NCBI GenBank assembly: GCA_037176845.1 | Contig: JAYKXP010000094.1 | Span: 1 to 64,000 of the forward strand | Reading direction: 5' to 3' | DNA length: 64,000 nucleotides | From: Paramarasmius palmivorus | Lineage: Eukaryota > Basidiomycota > Agaricomycetes > Agaricales > Marasmiaceae | Shown: one piece after another, positions 10,871-22,546 of the stretch | How positions within the stretch are numbered: position 1 is the first letter of the stretch | How the letters are laid out: the number at the start of each line of letters is the position of its first letter | Program-made: the position numbers and the translations under genes | The notes under the pieces: model-generated | Told to the model about the DNA's origin: nothing | The model's database searches: none | What the model saw: only the letters and a program-made list of their open reading frames with translations

Positions 10871-12908
10871 GCGGGAACATCCGTGCTGTTCCTTAGTGAT
10901 AAGAAGGGTAACTGCTGGATCTATATATATGTGAACCTTCCCCCCAACAAGCACTACAAGAAGACATCTGTGATCCCAGGAGGCTTTGTTGGCGGCCCAA
11001 TCATCCTTCCTATGTCGAATCATTTCTCTTTCCTGGCCTCTATCACATAGCTGCCCTTCAAAATGAGGGTTTCTTGTATTACGACACCTACTGAGACATG
11101 GATGTCAAGGATACAACTGTCTGGCTCGCACTGGGCACTGCTGATGGACCTGCAATGGCTAGCCTTGCCAGTACTGTGGGTCATCAAGGGAAGTACAGGT
11201 GTCATCTCTTCTGTCGGCTTCCCAGATGTCATCGTACAGGAGATAGCCACTATTATCCAGTCATGCAAAAGCCACATAACTTCATTGTAGAGGGCTGTGA
11301 TCATGCTGATGTTACCTTTGCTGCTCTTCACAATTATCAGCAAAACATCACTTCTTTCTATGGGCAAAACCTTGACTTTATCTGTAACTCACCAAATCCC
11401 ACCGATTACAAGGACTGCTGGCTCAAGAGAGTTGTTTGCCCACTAATTCTCCTTGGAGTTCCAAAGATGCTAGGTGTCCCACAGATGTTCATTATGGACA
11501 TCATGCATCTCATCAATCTCAACATTCCAGACCTCATGGTCAGTCTCTGGAGAGTAAGTGCAGATATGAAGGTATATGGGAAGGATTTGAAGAAACAGTG
11601 GAATTGGGCCAGATTAAGGTTTGGGAGGCACATGAGAAGACAGTAGATATGGCACGGCCATACCTTCCAACAGACTTTAGATGAGCTCCTGCCTTGAAAA
11701 TCAACTCTGGTTACAAGGCTTGGGAATTTCACATATGGTTTTATGGACTTGGACCAGCACTCCTATGCAACATTCTTGCATCTGAGTTCTGGTGGAACTA
11801 CTGCAAACTTGCTTGTGGCATTCAGTTGGTGAAACAGTACTCAATTTCATGTGAAGAAGTAATAGAGCTACAGGGATTACTGTTGGAGTTCGTGAAAGGT
11901 TTCGAGAAGCTCTACTATCAACTGAGCCCAGATCAAATTCATTTTGTCTGTCAATCCATATATCTCCTCACCCATATTGCTTCAGAAATCCTTTGGGTTG
12001 GTCCACTACCTTGTTATGCCCAATGGACCATAGAGACACTCATTGGTCTTCTGGGAAATAAGGTCCAGTCTCTTTCCAACCCTTACACCAACATTGGTAA
12101 TTGAGGATTATACCAAGCTCAGGTGAACTGTCTATGCCTGTGGTAGCTCACTTCTCCTGGGTCAACCATCTTGTGTTATGTGAAATAGTCTTGATCTTGG
12201 TAATGGCTATTGGTTCAAGCCCAGGTTCAACAAGACACATTGAGATATGTCAAAGGCACAGATTGAAGCATTGTGGGTGTATTGGGAGAAGATGGAATGG
12301 CTGAATCTAGAAGTTTTCTGTGACAAGGTTGCTTAGGTTAGCTGCATTGCCAAGCTTGAGCTGCCAAATGGACAAGTGGTGCAAAGTGTATGGGGAGAGA
12401 AGTCAATATAAAGAGAGGATAAACAGTGTGTGACAATGATGGAGGTATGTTTTATCAATATTGATATGCTACTTCATTTCCTGATAGGCTGTAGTTTGAG
12501 AACAACAGATGCCTGTACATTGCAGAAGTGCAATATTACTTCAACCTTGCATTCCAGGATCAGAACCAGCAATTTCCATTAGCCATGGTATCTGTCTTTT
12601 TAGACTCTGACCCTTAGCTTCTCAAAGAGTTGTCCCAGGCCATTCACTTGTGCACATACCATGGTGATGCTGTGTTGCGAATCATTTCAGCCAAACAAAT
12701 TTGCTCACTTGTCACCATGATACCTGATTTTCAGTTTGACAGTGCAACAGAAGTGATCATGGTACCAAGGGATAGATACTTCTTAGTTAAGAAGCCATCT
12801 TCAGAGATGTATCAACATGTAGGGCAGCATGTTTTTGAGGGACAAATGGAGAATGAGGAGAAGGATGGGGAGAATTCAGGCTCACACCAAGATACATATA
12901 TTTCATAG
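10871..12908 (+). pseudogene. Plavaka/TNP2-like (CACTA-related) transposase relic
   Basis: Seen across shifting frames: KHYKKTSVIPGGFVGGP (about 10945-10995), GTADGPAMASLASTVGHQGK (about 11128-11187), HYYPVMQKP, CPLILLGVPKMLGVP (about 11437-11480), FIMDIMHLINLNIPDL (11488-11535), then LGPALLCNILASEFWWNY (about 11749-11803) and CYAQWTIETLIGLLGN (about 12013-12060), ending near 12908. These blocks match what I know of the TNP2/Plavaka transposase group of agaricomycetes, in which a DIMH-L-N-PDL motif precedes the zinc-rich core. Several frameshifts and stops (11048, 11287, 11644) make it dead. I see no CACTA ends. Confidence 0.65.
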
Positions 12909-13240
12909 TCTATACAGTATGATATCTTGTTCCTTTTGAGTCTGATTATTTTACGCTTCATACCACAGTAATTTTCTATTAAAATGACCAGTGCTCAATT
13001 ATATCCTCATGAAAGTGGCAAACTCAAAGAAATTCTGCAGGGTAGTGTGACATGACTGTTACAAGGTACTCTTCACTTCCAGCTTCCACTGTGACAGGAT
13101 TACATTCTCTTATAACTTATCATCCATAATTCTACTGTTGAATACCATAGGTATAGACTATTTGTGAACTGAAGAACCTTGGAGGCTGACTAGGTCTACA
13201 GCATCACATCTATTAATCTCTCAATAATGGCCTCAGTATC

Positions 13241-13531
13241 ATGAACACCTTCCTTCAATTTCTCAAAACCAGACAACAATTCTGCCCTCAAAACACCATT
13301 CACAATAAACTCAAGACCTTTCAAGCAAAACTCAATGGTATCCTTGCGCATACTTCTCATATATTCCTATCTAACACACACAAACAGATTGCACAAGCAG
13401 ATGATATTGGCCACTTTGAAAAGGTTGTACAAGACATGAGAAAAAAAGAGAACAATGAATTATGCAAACATCTAGATAAAGTAGAAGAGGAGTTGAATCA
13501 GCTTAGGATTGAACATGTGCAAACAATATGA
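13241..13531 (+). CDS. Short coiled-coil ORF in repeat DNA, doubtful
   Basis: A 96-codon frame opening with ATG. Its second half is rich in Lys/Glu/Gln and has heptad-like spacing (KKENNELCKHLDKVEEEL), so a coiled coil is plausible. It lies between the Plavaka relic and repeat X copy 2 and may be a leftover of a transposon accessory or gag-like protein. No family recognised and no intron needed. Confidence 0.3.
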   Translation: MNTFLQFLKTRQQFCPQNTIHNKLKTFQAKLNGILAHTSHIFLSNTHKQIAQADDIGHFEKVVQDMRKKENNELCKHLDKVEEELNQLRIEHVQTI

Positions 13532-13629
13532 GTAGTGATTGGAATATGTATTACCAGACTGGGTATGATGCAGAACACTGTGGCAACAGTTTGGATCAAA
13601 CATTTGACAGTATCTGTGTCACTGGAGCC

Positions 13630-14010
13630 TGTTAGGACTATGCAAGAACAGAGCAAGAGAGCATGGCTGATGACAGACAGAATGTTGTACAAGAGGAAGA
13701 CCATGTAAGGAGAGTTGTTGCTGATAGCTTCAGCAACAGCACTGCTGCACTATGCAGGATGAGAGCACATGAGGAAGATGCCTTGTACAGAGAGAGATAG
13801 AGATGGCAGAGACCAAGTGTCTCAGCCATAGAGCAAGAGGATGATAGAAGATGAGTAGCAGAGAACAACGTTAATTCTCTACTTGAGTTTACTCCATATA
13901 ATACATCTAGTTTATATACTATGGATATATGCGGGCACATGGGTATCATGTGTAGTCCATAAGGTATATGTGTCAAGAAGGTGCAAGCAAGAAAGCAGAT
14001 ATTAATAGCA
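13630..14010. repeat. LTR-like repeat X, copy 2
   Basis: Direct-orientation relative of 6610-6992, starting TGTTAGGACTATGCAAGAAC and ending TTAATAGCA. Its last base abuts the first base of the next LTR (14011). The differences from copy 1 are mostly transitions (CG to TG or CA). The 6.6 kb between the two copies does not look like one retrotransposon interior, since it holds a hAT and a Plavaka relic. Confidence 0.6.
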
Positions 14011-15780
14011 TGTTGTGAGGCTTATAAAATGCTTGTGAACAAGTGAAATATATATGCCAAGTTGTGCGAGCAGGGTTCAACGTTGTCAAAGGATCTGTAC
14101 AATCAACACAAGAAATCAACTAGCACACTAGTTGAATGTCTATAAATCACTAGGATACAAGGGAAGTGTACAAGCGATGAATGAAACAATGTAATATGAT
14201 AATATGGTCTCGATATAATCAAGACAATGCAAGCCAACCTATAAACCTATCTATAACTATTCCTATACATTCCTATGACACAAAATAACCTATTGAACCC
14301 GACAAGGGTAAAGACCTATTGTTCCTATGAAAGACACTGGTAACACTAGTCGAACTAGCACAACAACCAGGCCACCTATAAGCTAGTGGGGCTCCACACT
14401 AAGCTTTAACAATCACTGGTGGGGCTCCACACCAAGTGAAAAGGGATCTAGTGGGGCTCTACACTAGTCCCGAAACAATCAATCCTATCCAAAGAGACTA
14501 GATGAACTAGCTCTGTCCTATGGGTATCTCAAAGTTCTAATTTCATGACTCTAGTTCAATATAGAGAAGGGCTTTTCAAAGGTTTATTTTCTAAGTTAAT
14601 TTTCTAAGCACACGTCGCCTCTATGGTCAACAATAGAAGACAAGAACTCTGCTATTGGTGCACTATGGCTACATATATAGCAGGATAATTGCTTGAGAGC
14701 TTCCTAGGGGAAACCCTGCTGCTTATATACCCACGAGCGTACATATTTTACATATAAGTGAGAGTGGACACGATAAAGTAATAGTAACTATGCAAGAAAT
14801 AAGAACGAGGAGAGGATTCTGTCTATATGAAGTAAGTATCTACCAGAAAGGGAAGGTTTGGGTATATATTGGTTGGAATTTGACATTATTTTGCAGGACT
14901 GTGAGTAATATTACTTTTTGGTTGCTAGAAAGTGGCGCGCAGAGGCGCTGTTCTACATGGTGCATTTCAGATATTGGTGCTAGGACATAGTTATTCCACT
15001 CAGAACTTGCTAGGAATCTGATCTCGACCGAAACACTTCAGATTCGTATCTGAGGAAGGTAGGCTCTGTGTCCTTGTTGTTCTATATTATATTTTCTATG
15101 TCCTAGGACAGTCCTGGCACAGAATCCTATCTGTTTCCTTGCTATAGGACTATATGTCCCTCACTAGTGTCTGTACTAGCAGTAGGACTGCCAACTCGAT
15201 GCCCAAGGGATATTCCAATCGATATTGAAAAGCTGTTAAGCCTCCATATGGTCCTCATATCAATGACCCGGTTACTTAGACATTTCTAATCCAGGTAACT
15301 TTGCTCTCAAAGGTAACTCACACCCCCAGCTTCTACCGTATTTGTTATATAGCTCTGATTTGTCCTCTAGGGTCCTTCTACACCGTGGTAGTTGGTCCTT
15401 GTTCACTATTCCATCCCATATGTCCCATAGCACACTTATAGTGTAGCCATATGACCTACTAGGAAGTCTACCATGTACAGTAGCATGTCCTCGTAAGGTT
15501 TCAGCCTGATAATAGAGTATAGATATGGTCTACAGGTTTTGACGCGTATCCTAGCGCAATCATATAGGGCTAACAACAACATCAATGTCTATGCGCGCAC
15601 AGCTAGTATTCACTACACAGTGCATGTCTATCTTATTCCTCGTCATATGCACACTATTAGGTTCCTAGCAGTGATACCAAGTCCATATAGTACTTAGTAT
15701 GATGTACTAGTGCGATTCTGAACACAACAATTAGTGTCAAAATGACTGTTTTTCAGCGATTTCGTTCTGGTACCCTCACA
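14011..15780 (-). mobile_element. Long LTR R, copy 1 (minus orientation)
   Basis: About 1.77 kb, read on the minus strand from TGTGAGGGTACCAGAAC (15780) to CCTCACAACA (14011). Three further copies are at 15783-17218, 27008-31852 and 36898-38631. TG…CA ends, a polypurine tract beside two of the copies, and an internal TATA motif identify it as the LTR of a retrotransposon. No coding capacity beyond chance frames of about 66 codons. Confidence 0.75.
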
Positions 15781-15782
15781 AC

Positions 15783-17218
15783 GTGTTGAAACCTGTAGGC
15801 CATATCTATACTCTATTATCAGGCTGGAACCTTACGAGGACATGCTACTGTACATGGTAGACTTCCTAGTAGGTCATATGGCTACTATACCAAATACGGT
15901 AGAAGCTGGAGGTGCGAGTCACCTTCAAGAGCAGAGTTACCTGGATTAGAAATGTCTGAGTGACCAGGTCATCGATACGAGGACCATATGGGGGCTTAAC
16001 AGCTTTCCCATATCGATCGGAATATCCCTTGAGCTTCGAGTTGGGATTCCTACTGCTAGTACAGACACTAGTGAGGGACATATAGTCCTATAACAAGGAA
16101 AAAGATAGGATTCTGTTCCAGGACTGTCCTAGGACATAGAAAATATAATATAGAACTACAAGGACACAGAGCCTACCTTCCTCAGATACGAATCTGAAGT
16201 GTTTCGGTCGAGATCAGATTCCTAGCAAGTTCTGAGCGGAATAACTATGTCCTAGCACCAATATCTGAAATGCACCATGTAGAACAGCGCCTCTGCGCGC
16301 CACTTTCTAGCAACCAAAAAGTAATATTACTCACAGTCCTGCAAAATAATGTCAAATTCCAACCAATATATACCCAAACCTTCCCTTTCTGGTAGATACT
16401 TACTTCATATAGACAGAATCCTCTCCTCGTTCTTATTTCTTGCATAGTTACTATTACTTTATCGTGTCCACTCTCACTTATATGTAAAATATGTACGCTC
16501 GTGGGTATATAAGCAGCAGGGTTTCCCCTAGGAAGCTCTCAAGCAATTATCCTGCTATATATGTAGCCATAGTGCACCAATAGCAGAGTTCTTGTCTTCT
16601 ATTGTTGACCATAGAGGCGACGTGTGCTTAGAAAATTAACTTAGAAAATAAACCTTTGAAAAGCCCTTCTCTATATTGAACTAGAGTCATGAAATTAGAA
16701 CTTTGAGATACCCATAGGACAGAGCTAGTTCATCTAGTCTCTTTGGATAGGATTGATTGTTTCGGGACTAGTGTAGAGCCCCACTAGATCCCTTTTCACT
16801 TGGTGTGGAGCCCCACCAGTGATTGTTAAAGCTTAGTGTGGAGCCCCACTAGCTTATAGGTGGCCTGGTTGTTGTGCTAGTTCGACTAGTGTTACCAGTG
16901 TCTTTCATAGGAACAATAGGTCTTTACCCTTGTCGGGTTCAATAGGTTATTTTGTGTCATAGGAATGTATAGGAATAGTTATAGATAGGTTTATAGGTTG
17001 GCTTGCATTGTCTTGATTATATCGAGACCATATTATCATATTACATTGTTTCATTCATCGCTTGTACACTTCCCTTGTATCCTAGTGATTTGTAGATGTT
17101 CAACTAGTGTGCTAGTTGATTTCTTGTGTTGATTGTACAGATCCTTTGACAATGTCGAACCCCGCTCACACAACTTGGCATATATATTTCGCTTGTACAT
17201 TTTATAAGCCTCACAGCA
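15783..17218 (+). mobile_element. Long LTR R, copy 2 (plus orientation, truncated)
   Basis: Reverse-complement partner of copy 1, so 14011-17218 is a near-palindrome. It lacks the first ~235 bases of the LTR and has an internal gap near 15878, where the sequence jumps from GGTCATATGGCTAC to TATACCAAATACGG. It ends CCTCACAGCA at 17218. Identity to copy 1 over the shared part is visibly very high. Confidence 0.75.
16503..16520 (+). promoter_or_regulatory. TATA-type core promoter motif in LTR R copy 2
   Basis: GGGTATATAAGCAGCAGGG, the best core-promoter match in the LTR, lies about 700 bp before the LTR end. The same motif recurs in copy 3 (31168-31181) and on the minus strand of copies 1 and 4. 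That is where an LTR would start its own transcription. Confidence 0.45.
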
Positions 17219-17306
17219 TATCCTGGCGCAATAATATAGGGCTAACAATGACATCAACGTCTATGTGCACACAGCTAGTATTCACTACACAGTGCATGCC
17301 TAAGGC
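17219..17306 (-). repeat. Fragment of LTR R in inverted orientation
   Basis: About 88 bp that match 15546-15634 of LTR copy 1 (TATCCTGGCGCAATAATA…CAGTGCATGCCT). It follows LTR copy 2 directly. A functional 5' LTR would be followed here by a primer binding site, so the copy 2 junction is rearranged. Confidence 0.6.
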
Positions 17307-17450
17307 TCAGCGCAGGTGGTCCCGTGGGTGGTTTGAACCTCACCCACACCCGTACCCACAGTGGGTTTGACCCATTCCCATTAGCGGTGGGCGCAGGTCA
17401 AACCTGTGTACCCGCTGGGGTACTATCATACAATGACATGATAATAAATT
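17307..17450. repeat. hAT-3 subterminal GTGGGT/ACCCAC repeats
   Basis: Clustered CCCACACCCGTACCCAC, GTGGGTTTGACCC and GGTACCCGC-like motifs in both orientations next to the end of a hAT coding fragment. They resemble the cluster at 10785-10870 by composition. Confidence 0.45.
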
Positions 17451-17472
17451 CATTGTATCTACTATAATACAT

Positions 17473-17862
17473 CTACATTGAAATATCTCCGTCATCCTCA
17501 GATTCCTCATCATCAGGGAGAATGATTGCATTGTGGTTAACCGGCAAGTCAACATCCACAAGACCCTTCTCGTCCTTGGTAGGCTTCACCTTACTGCTCT
17601 TTGTGATAGTCTTCAGATCTGAATCATGGACTAGACCCATCTGACTCCAATAGCCCACATACATAAGAGCACAAATACTCTGCGTGCTAAGACCATTGCG
17701 TTCCCGTGTGACTAGCAGACCTGCACGGCTAAAAACATGCTCAACATGTACAGAAGTTGCTAAAATAACCGAAATAAATAACCAAGACCACTGCAATGTA
17801 AACAAATACATACCGGGTATGCGATATAAGTCATATGAGGGTCTAGGAGGAAAGAAAAACAT
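17473..17862 (-). pseudogene. hAT transposase C-terminal dimerisation fragment (hAT-3)
   Basis: Reads ATSVHVEHVFSRAGLL near residue 37, then RNGLSTQSICALMYVGYWSQMGL and an acidic tail (DDEESEDDGD) to a stop at 17473. This is the hAT dimerisation signature and is close in pattern to the tail of hAT-1. The catalytic part is missing: upstream on this strand the sequence becomes the Cys-rich gene below. It is a truncated relic. Confidence 0.75.
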
Positions 17863-17879
17863 ACCTTAATCACATACTC

Positions 17880-19602
17880 AGGCCCGACCCATGCTTCCAA
17901 CCACTTGGTCAAGTTGACAGGTGGGTAGGCAGACTCTGCAAGGGAAACCACCTGTTGATAGGCTAGAAAGAAGAGTTAGTAGTGTGGGGTATAGGATATA
18001 TGAACAACTCACTCGTGAGGATCTTCCCCAAGGACTTCTCGATGACGGAAATATCTTTGCCATCAACCCTAAATCCAGCTGCAGTAACGTCAAAAGAGGA
18101 ATGCAGGATTTTGAGGGCGGTGAGAAGGATGAGCAACCGCTCGTGAGTGACGGCCTTGAGGTGGGGATGCAAGAGTCGGAGCAAAGCGCATATGACGCGA
18201 GGGTTGCGAGTAGATCGTTGAAGGATCAGCCGTTGACGCTCGAGGGTGCGATTGAGGCGCAGTGCTTGCTGACGAGCCTGAAACTTGATATCCAAGGCAC
18301 TCTGAAGAGAGCCCAGAGTACCCAAGATGCCCTTGAGTTGAAAAGCCAGCCCTAGAAAAAGTCATATGGGTTAGAATAAAACAAAAGAAAAGTCATATGA
18401 AAGAATTACTGTTGTGACCCTGCAGTCCTAGGTCGAATTGCTCATTGTGAGCGCTAAGACATTCCTCCAAGGACTGGGTGAAAGAACACTTTTGGTTAGT
18501 GCCCTTGCACCCAGTGCACCCAGCATGTCCATCGGGGTGGAGAGAACAGCTGAGACCCTTTTGAATGCAACGATCGCAACCCTGAGTATAGAAGTTGGGC
18601 TCAGGTGCAATCGTAGATGCCTCGACGACGGATTCGTAAGTGAGCTGCATGTTACCCTGAAGGTAGACGTGTCCACCAGCCGTGGAAAGCTCCTCGTTGA
18701 TGAAACTGTCATCGTTGTCATTGTGAAGAGGGGCAGGAGGTTGATAGGCAGTCCGCTCGCCTGATTTCGAAATCTAGAGAGGAGACTCAGTCAGTTATAT
18801 GAAGACAGAAGAAATAGAGCACTTACGCTGGTACCTCCTATAACTCGTTCGGACACCCGAGTGAAGGCAGGAGGGAGCCGCTAGGACATAGAATAGTGAG
18901 CATATGAACAAGGGAGAAAGGAAAGACATACTGGTTCTTGCATATCGGGGACAGGTACACGCTCAGACTCCTTGGCTTTGTCCTTACCCTTAGCCCGAGG
19001 AGCACTAGAGGCCTTGTCTTTACCTTTGGGCTTGCTGGGACCGACCTCCTTCTTTTGAACGCGCACTGTTGCCTCGGCACGAGGAGTGCGTTTTGGTTGA
19101 GAGGGACCCTAGAAAATAAAGTTAGAACACTTATATGAAAGGACAATGATGAATGACTTACCACGAGCGAGAGGGCTTTCTTAGCCTCAGCGGCGATATG
19201 AGCATTCTCACCTTCATATGCCTCATACCACTGTCTACCATAGATCTGGGCATTCCTATCATCAGGGTCTTCACTATGGTCACTGCCCTTGCTAGAAGAG
19301 TCGTCGTCTTGATCGGTCTTCAGACACTTGAACGGTTTGACATCGGAATCGGAGTTGTCGAGATTGGACTTGTATCCTTTTCGTTTGGGAACTTGCGAGG
19401 AAGAAGCCACTGGGGGAGGTGTCTTGGAGAGAGGTGCCACTGGTGGTGGAAGAGGAAATTGGAAATCAAAGTCCTAGATAAAAGAAAGGAATATTCAGAA
19501 AAGACAATCAAAGAAAAACTTCATATGACATGCCTTGTATTTCGCGACGAGGTCCTCTACTTCGTCCTTGGGAGGACACCTGTGGGGTCTTGCCTAATAC
19601 AT
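17880..19602 (-). pseudogene. Cys-rich unknown gene, antisense to LTR R (3' part)
   Basis: Family function unknown to me. Exons on the minus strand: an acidic, Ser-rich leader with SSQVPKRKGYKSNLDNSDSD (about 19370-19410) and QWYEAYEGENAHIAAEAKKA; a Lys-rich linker (KGKDKASSAPRAKGKDK, about 18970-19040); a Cys cluster CDRCIQKGLSCSL…CTGCKGTNQKC (about 18498-18585) that looks like a small zinc-binding module; and helical exons (about 17960-18350 and 17880-17960). Introns fit GT-AG rules, with one apparent GC-AG intron ending near 19475. The gene is cut at its 5' side by the palindromic element at about 19603; its upstream part resumes at 25765. It runs antisense to the flanking LTR R copies. 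Confidence 0.5.
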
Positions 19603-20658
19603 CAAGGCATGATAATTACCAGTTGAATGTGATACATCAGGGATGGCAATTACCAGTGTCGATATATGGCAAGTCCACTTAAATAATTCATGTTAAAATA
19701 CATAAACACTTAAGAGGATTGAACATCTGGCCTCAGGTTAACAAAGTCAGGTTACAGCTTTACTCAGATGTGATATCCAACTGGGCCATAGTGCTGTTAT
19801 ATAGACAGCAATAACACTTAGATATGTAGCCTCAATATTTGAGTCTTATATGATATAAAAGCTATTTCTAACAGCATTGGGGGATGCTGGGGGGCTATAA
19901 AAATCACATTTTGAGGGGAATATGTTCTAATATGCTTTAAAAGAATGCCCCTGCAATTGGGGGCAGGGGAATGCAAAAAAAGCAGTCCAAATATAGTAAT
20001 TTAGAAAAATGGCCTATTGGATCTTGGGCTACAGGCCAGACATTGACATGGGGTAAGTTGGAGGACCTATATACATTGAATACAAGCCTGGGGACACCAA
20101 ATAGTACAAAGATTGGTGGGATAATAGTGCTCAAATATCAAAAATACTGAAAATCTCCAAAATTGAGGGAATAAAAATACAGGATAGGATGTGGTGCAGC
20201 TGGGGCTTAGATATTGTGGATGACAAATAGTATATATGTCTCCTTTATGGGTTTACAGTCCTGAAGGGCTGCCTATTTTTCCAGATTTATTACAGCTCAA
20301 TTTGCTTTTTTGGATTTTAGGGGTTTTTTTTAATACTGAAGCATGGGGATTGCATCTAAAATCCCCAAAAGTGCATCAGAGACTGTTGAATATGCATAAA
20401 ATAGGAATATTAATTGCCTCTATGAATCCCATGACAGGAATTCTTATGCCAGATGCATTAATCCTTGCACAATTACAGAAAACATGTAATATGAATGTAG
20501 TATTACAGGGAGTGATCTATAAACTTTGGGAACCTCCAAATTGAATTCAGGATGAAAACCCACTTAAGAAATAATCCAGGTTTGAAAGGAATCCAATTAC
20601 TGTAGCTTGAGATATGTCAAAGTTAAGATTATAGGCTTATGTGTAAAATACTTGCAAT

Positions 20659-21050
20659 AGAGAGTATTCGTGGGCGTATATACAGTTTTTGTACATACAA
20701 ATTTGACTTAGTTCTTCACGCAAATTTCCCAAAGTGGAGCTCCAAATTTTATAATATCGACCTTGAACAGGGTTGGCGCTAAGGTGTTGAAAGCTCGTAG
20801 CTTGGCTCGAGATGCACTTGGGAAGCACACAGACCAATGGGGTTATAAATTTATAATTCTCTGGTCTACTGCTAAGTGCCATCCTCAGTTCAGCAAGAAA
20901 TGCTAGAGGAATGGCAAGATATGGGGGCGAATCTCTGATGTCGTAAGTCAAACATTCTACAACTTGCCCTTTGAAAAATTCTCCGGGTATACGAAGTGGA
21001 GCGTGTTTTCTACGGGACAAATCCCGTATATACGTCCACGAATACTCTCT
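20659..21050. mobile_element. 392-bp MITE with 3-bp (AAT) target duplication
   Basis: Terminal inverted repeats AGAGAGTATTCGTGGGCGTA (20659) and its mirror TACGTCCACGAATACTCTCT (ends 21050). Flanks are AAT on each side. The opposite palindrome arm (21225-21247) carries the empty site CTTGCAATCAATC as its reverse complement, which proves the insertion. The short size, inverted ends and lack of a gene make it a non-autonomous element. AT (2 bp) would also fit the empty site, so an ISL2EU-like or a Harbinger-like mobiliser are both possible. Confidence 0.85.
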
Positions 21051-22546
21051 AATCAATCTTTGACTTGAATTGTCTGACCTTTTCATTTTGGTCTTCCAGA
21101 CCAATAAACCACTCTAGAACTAGTAATACCAACTCTATGACATTAGAATATGATGTATATAATACTATTTGGTGTCTAGTTGGTCTCAGAATGCTTAATG
21201 AAAAGGTCAGACAATTCAAGTCAAAGATTGATTGCAAGTACTTTACACATATGCCTATAACCTCAACTTTGACATATCTCAAGGTATAGTAAAGGGATTC
21301 CTTACAGCCCTAAATTGCTTCTTAACTATTCTTTCATCCTGAATTCAATTTTGAGGTTCCTCAAGCTCCCAGATCAATTTCTGCAATACTACATTCATAT
21401 TACATGTTTTCTATAATTGTGCAAGAATTGATGCATCTGGCATAAGGATTCCTGTCATGAGATTCGTGGAGGCAATTGATATTCCTGTTCTATGCATAGT
21501 GAATGCTCTCTCATTCATTTTTGGTGATTTTAGGAGCAATCCCCATGCTCCAGTATTAAAAAACCCCTAAAAATGCGATTTTTTATGTATTTCTTATGTA
21601 GCAACATACAGATGTATTCAAAAAATGTCCTTTCATAGTAGGAAAGTGTAATTTGGGTGCCTGAATTTGATTTTGATACCTTCTTAGTGCTGGGATGCTT
21701 CCCTGAGGTGCTATTCATGAATTTCTGGGTGTATTACATACATATACATATAATACATTGGATTGAACAAGGTGTTGCACATATAAAATGGCTTGGGCAA
21801 GTATATATTTGTCATTTATACACCCTAGAGTGGGTTGTAAATCAGAATTAGTCCATCCCAATTGTTCCCTGTGGTATAGTATTACTAAAGTCCAAAAAAA
21901 GTCAATTTAGCTGTAATAAATCTGGAAAAATACGCAGCTCTCCAGGATTGTAAACCCATCTAGGGGAAATATATATCATCCCTCATCCACAATATCTAAG
22001 CTCCAGCTGCATTACATCCTATCCTGTATTTTTATTCCCTCAATTTTGGAGATTTTCAGTATTTTTGATATTTAAGCACCATTATCCCACTAATCTATGT
22101 ACTATTTGGTGTCCCCAGGCTTGTATTCAATGTATCTATGTCACCTAACTTACCCCATGTCAATATCTGGCCTATAGCCTAAGATCCAATATCCTACTTT
22201 TCTGAATTACCATATTTGGACTGCTTTTTTTGCATTCCCCTGCCCCCAATTGCAGGGGCATTCTTTTAAAGCATATTAGAACATATTCCCCTCAAAATGT
22301 GATTTTTATAGCCCCCCAGCATCCCCCAATGCTGTTAGAAATAGCTTTTATATCATATAAGACTCAAATATTGAGGCTACATATCTAAGTGTTATTGCTG
22401 TCTATATAAGAGCCTGTTCAGATACCGCTGGAATTTTCCCGCTGGCGCCAGGATGCAGCAGGGAAAATTCCCGTGTGTCTGCACTGCCACTCGCACACTG
22501 ATTTTGTATGATAAATTACCAATGATAATCTATTCTGTTCACTCCC

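Noticed and set aside
6610..14010. One full-length LTR retrotransposon bounded by the two X repeats
   Set aside because: No primer site, polypurine tract, gag or pol between them, and the interior is made of unrelated DNA transposons.
14790..16445. Identical 66-codon frames at 14790-14990 (plus) and 16245-16445 (minus), with a third relative at 37641-37841
   Set aside because: They are the same piece of LTR R in different copies and lie in non-coding LTR sequence. No motif and no constraint beyond copy identity.
20637..21104. 155-codon minus-strand frame in the palindrome
   Set aside because: It runs across both ends of the inserted MITE, so it cannot be an old conserved gene and arises by chance.
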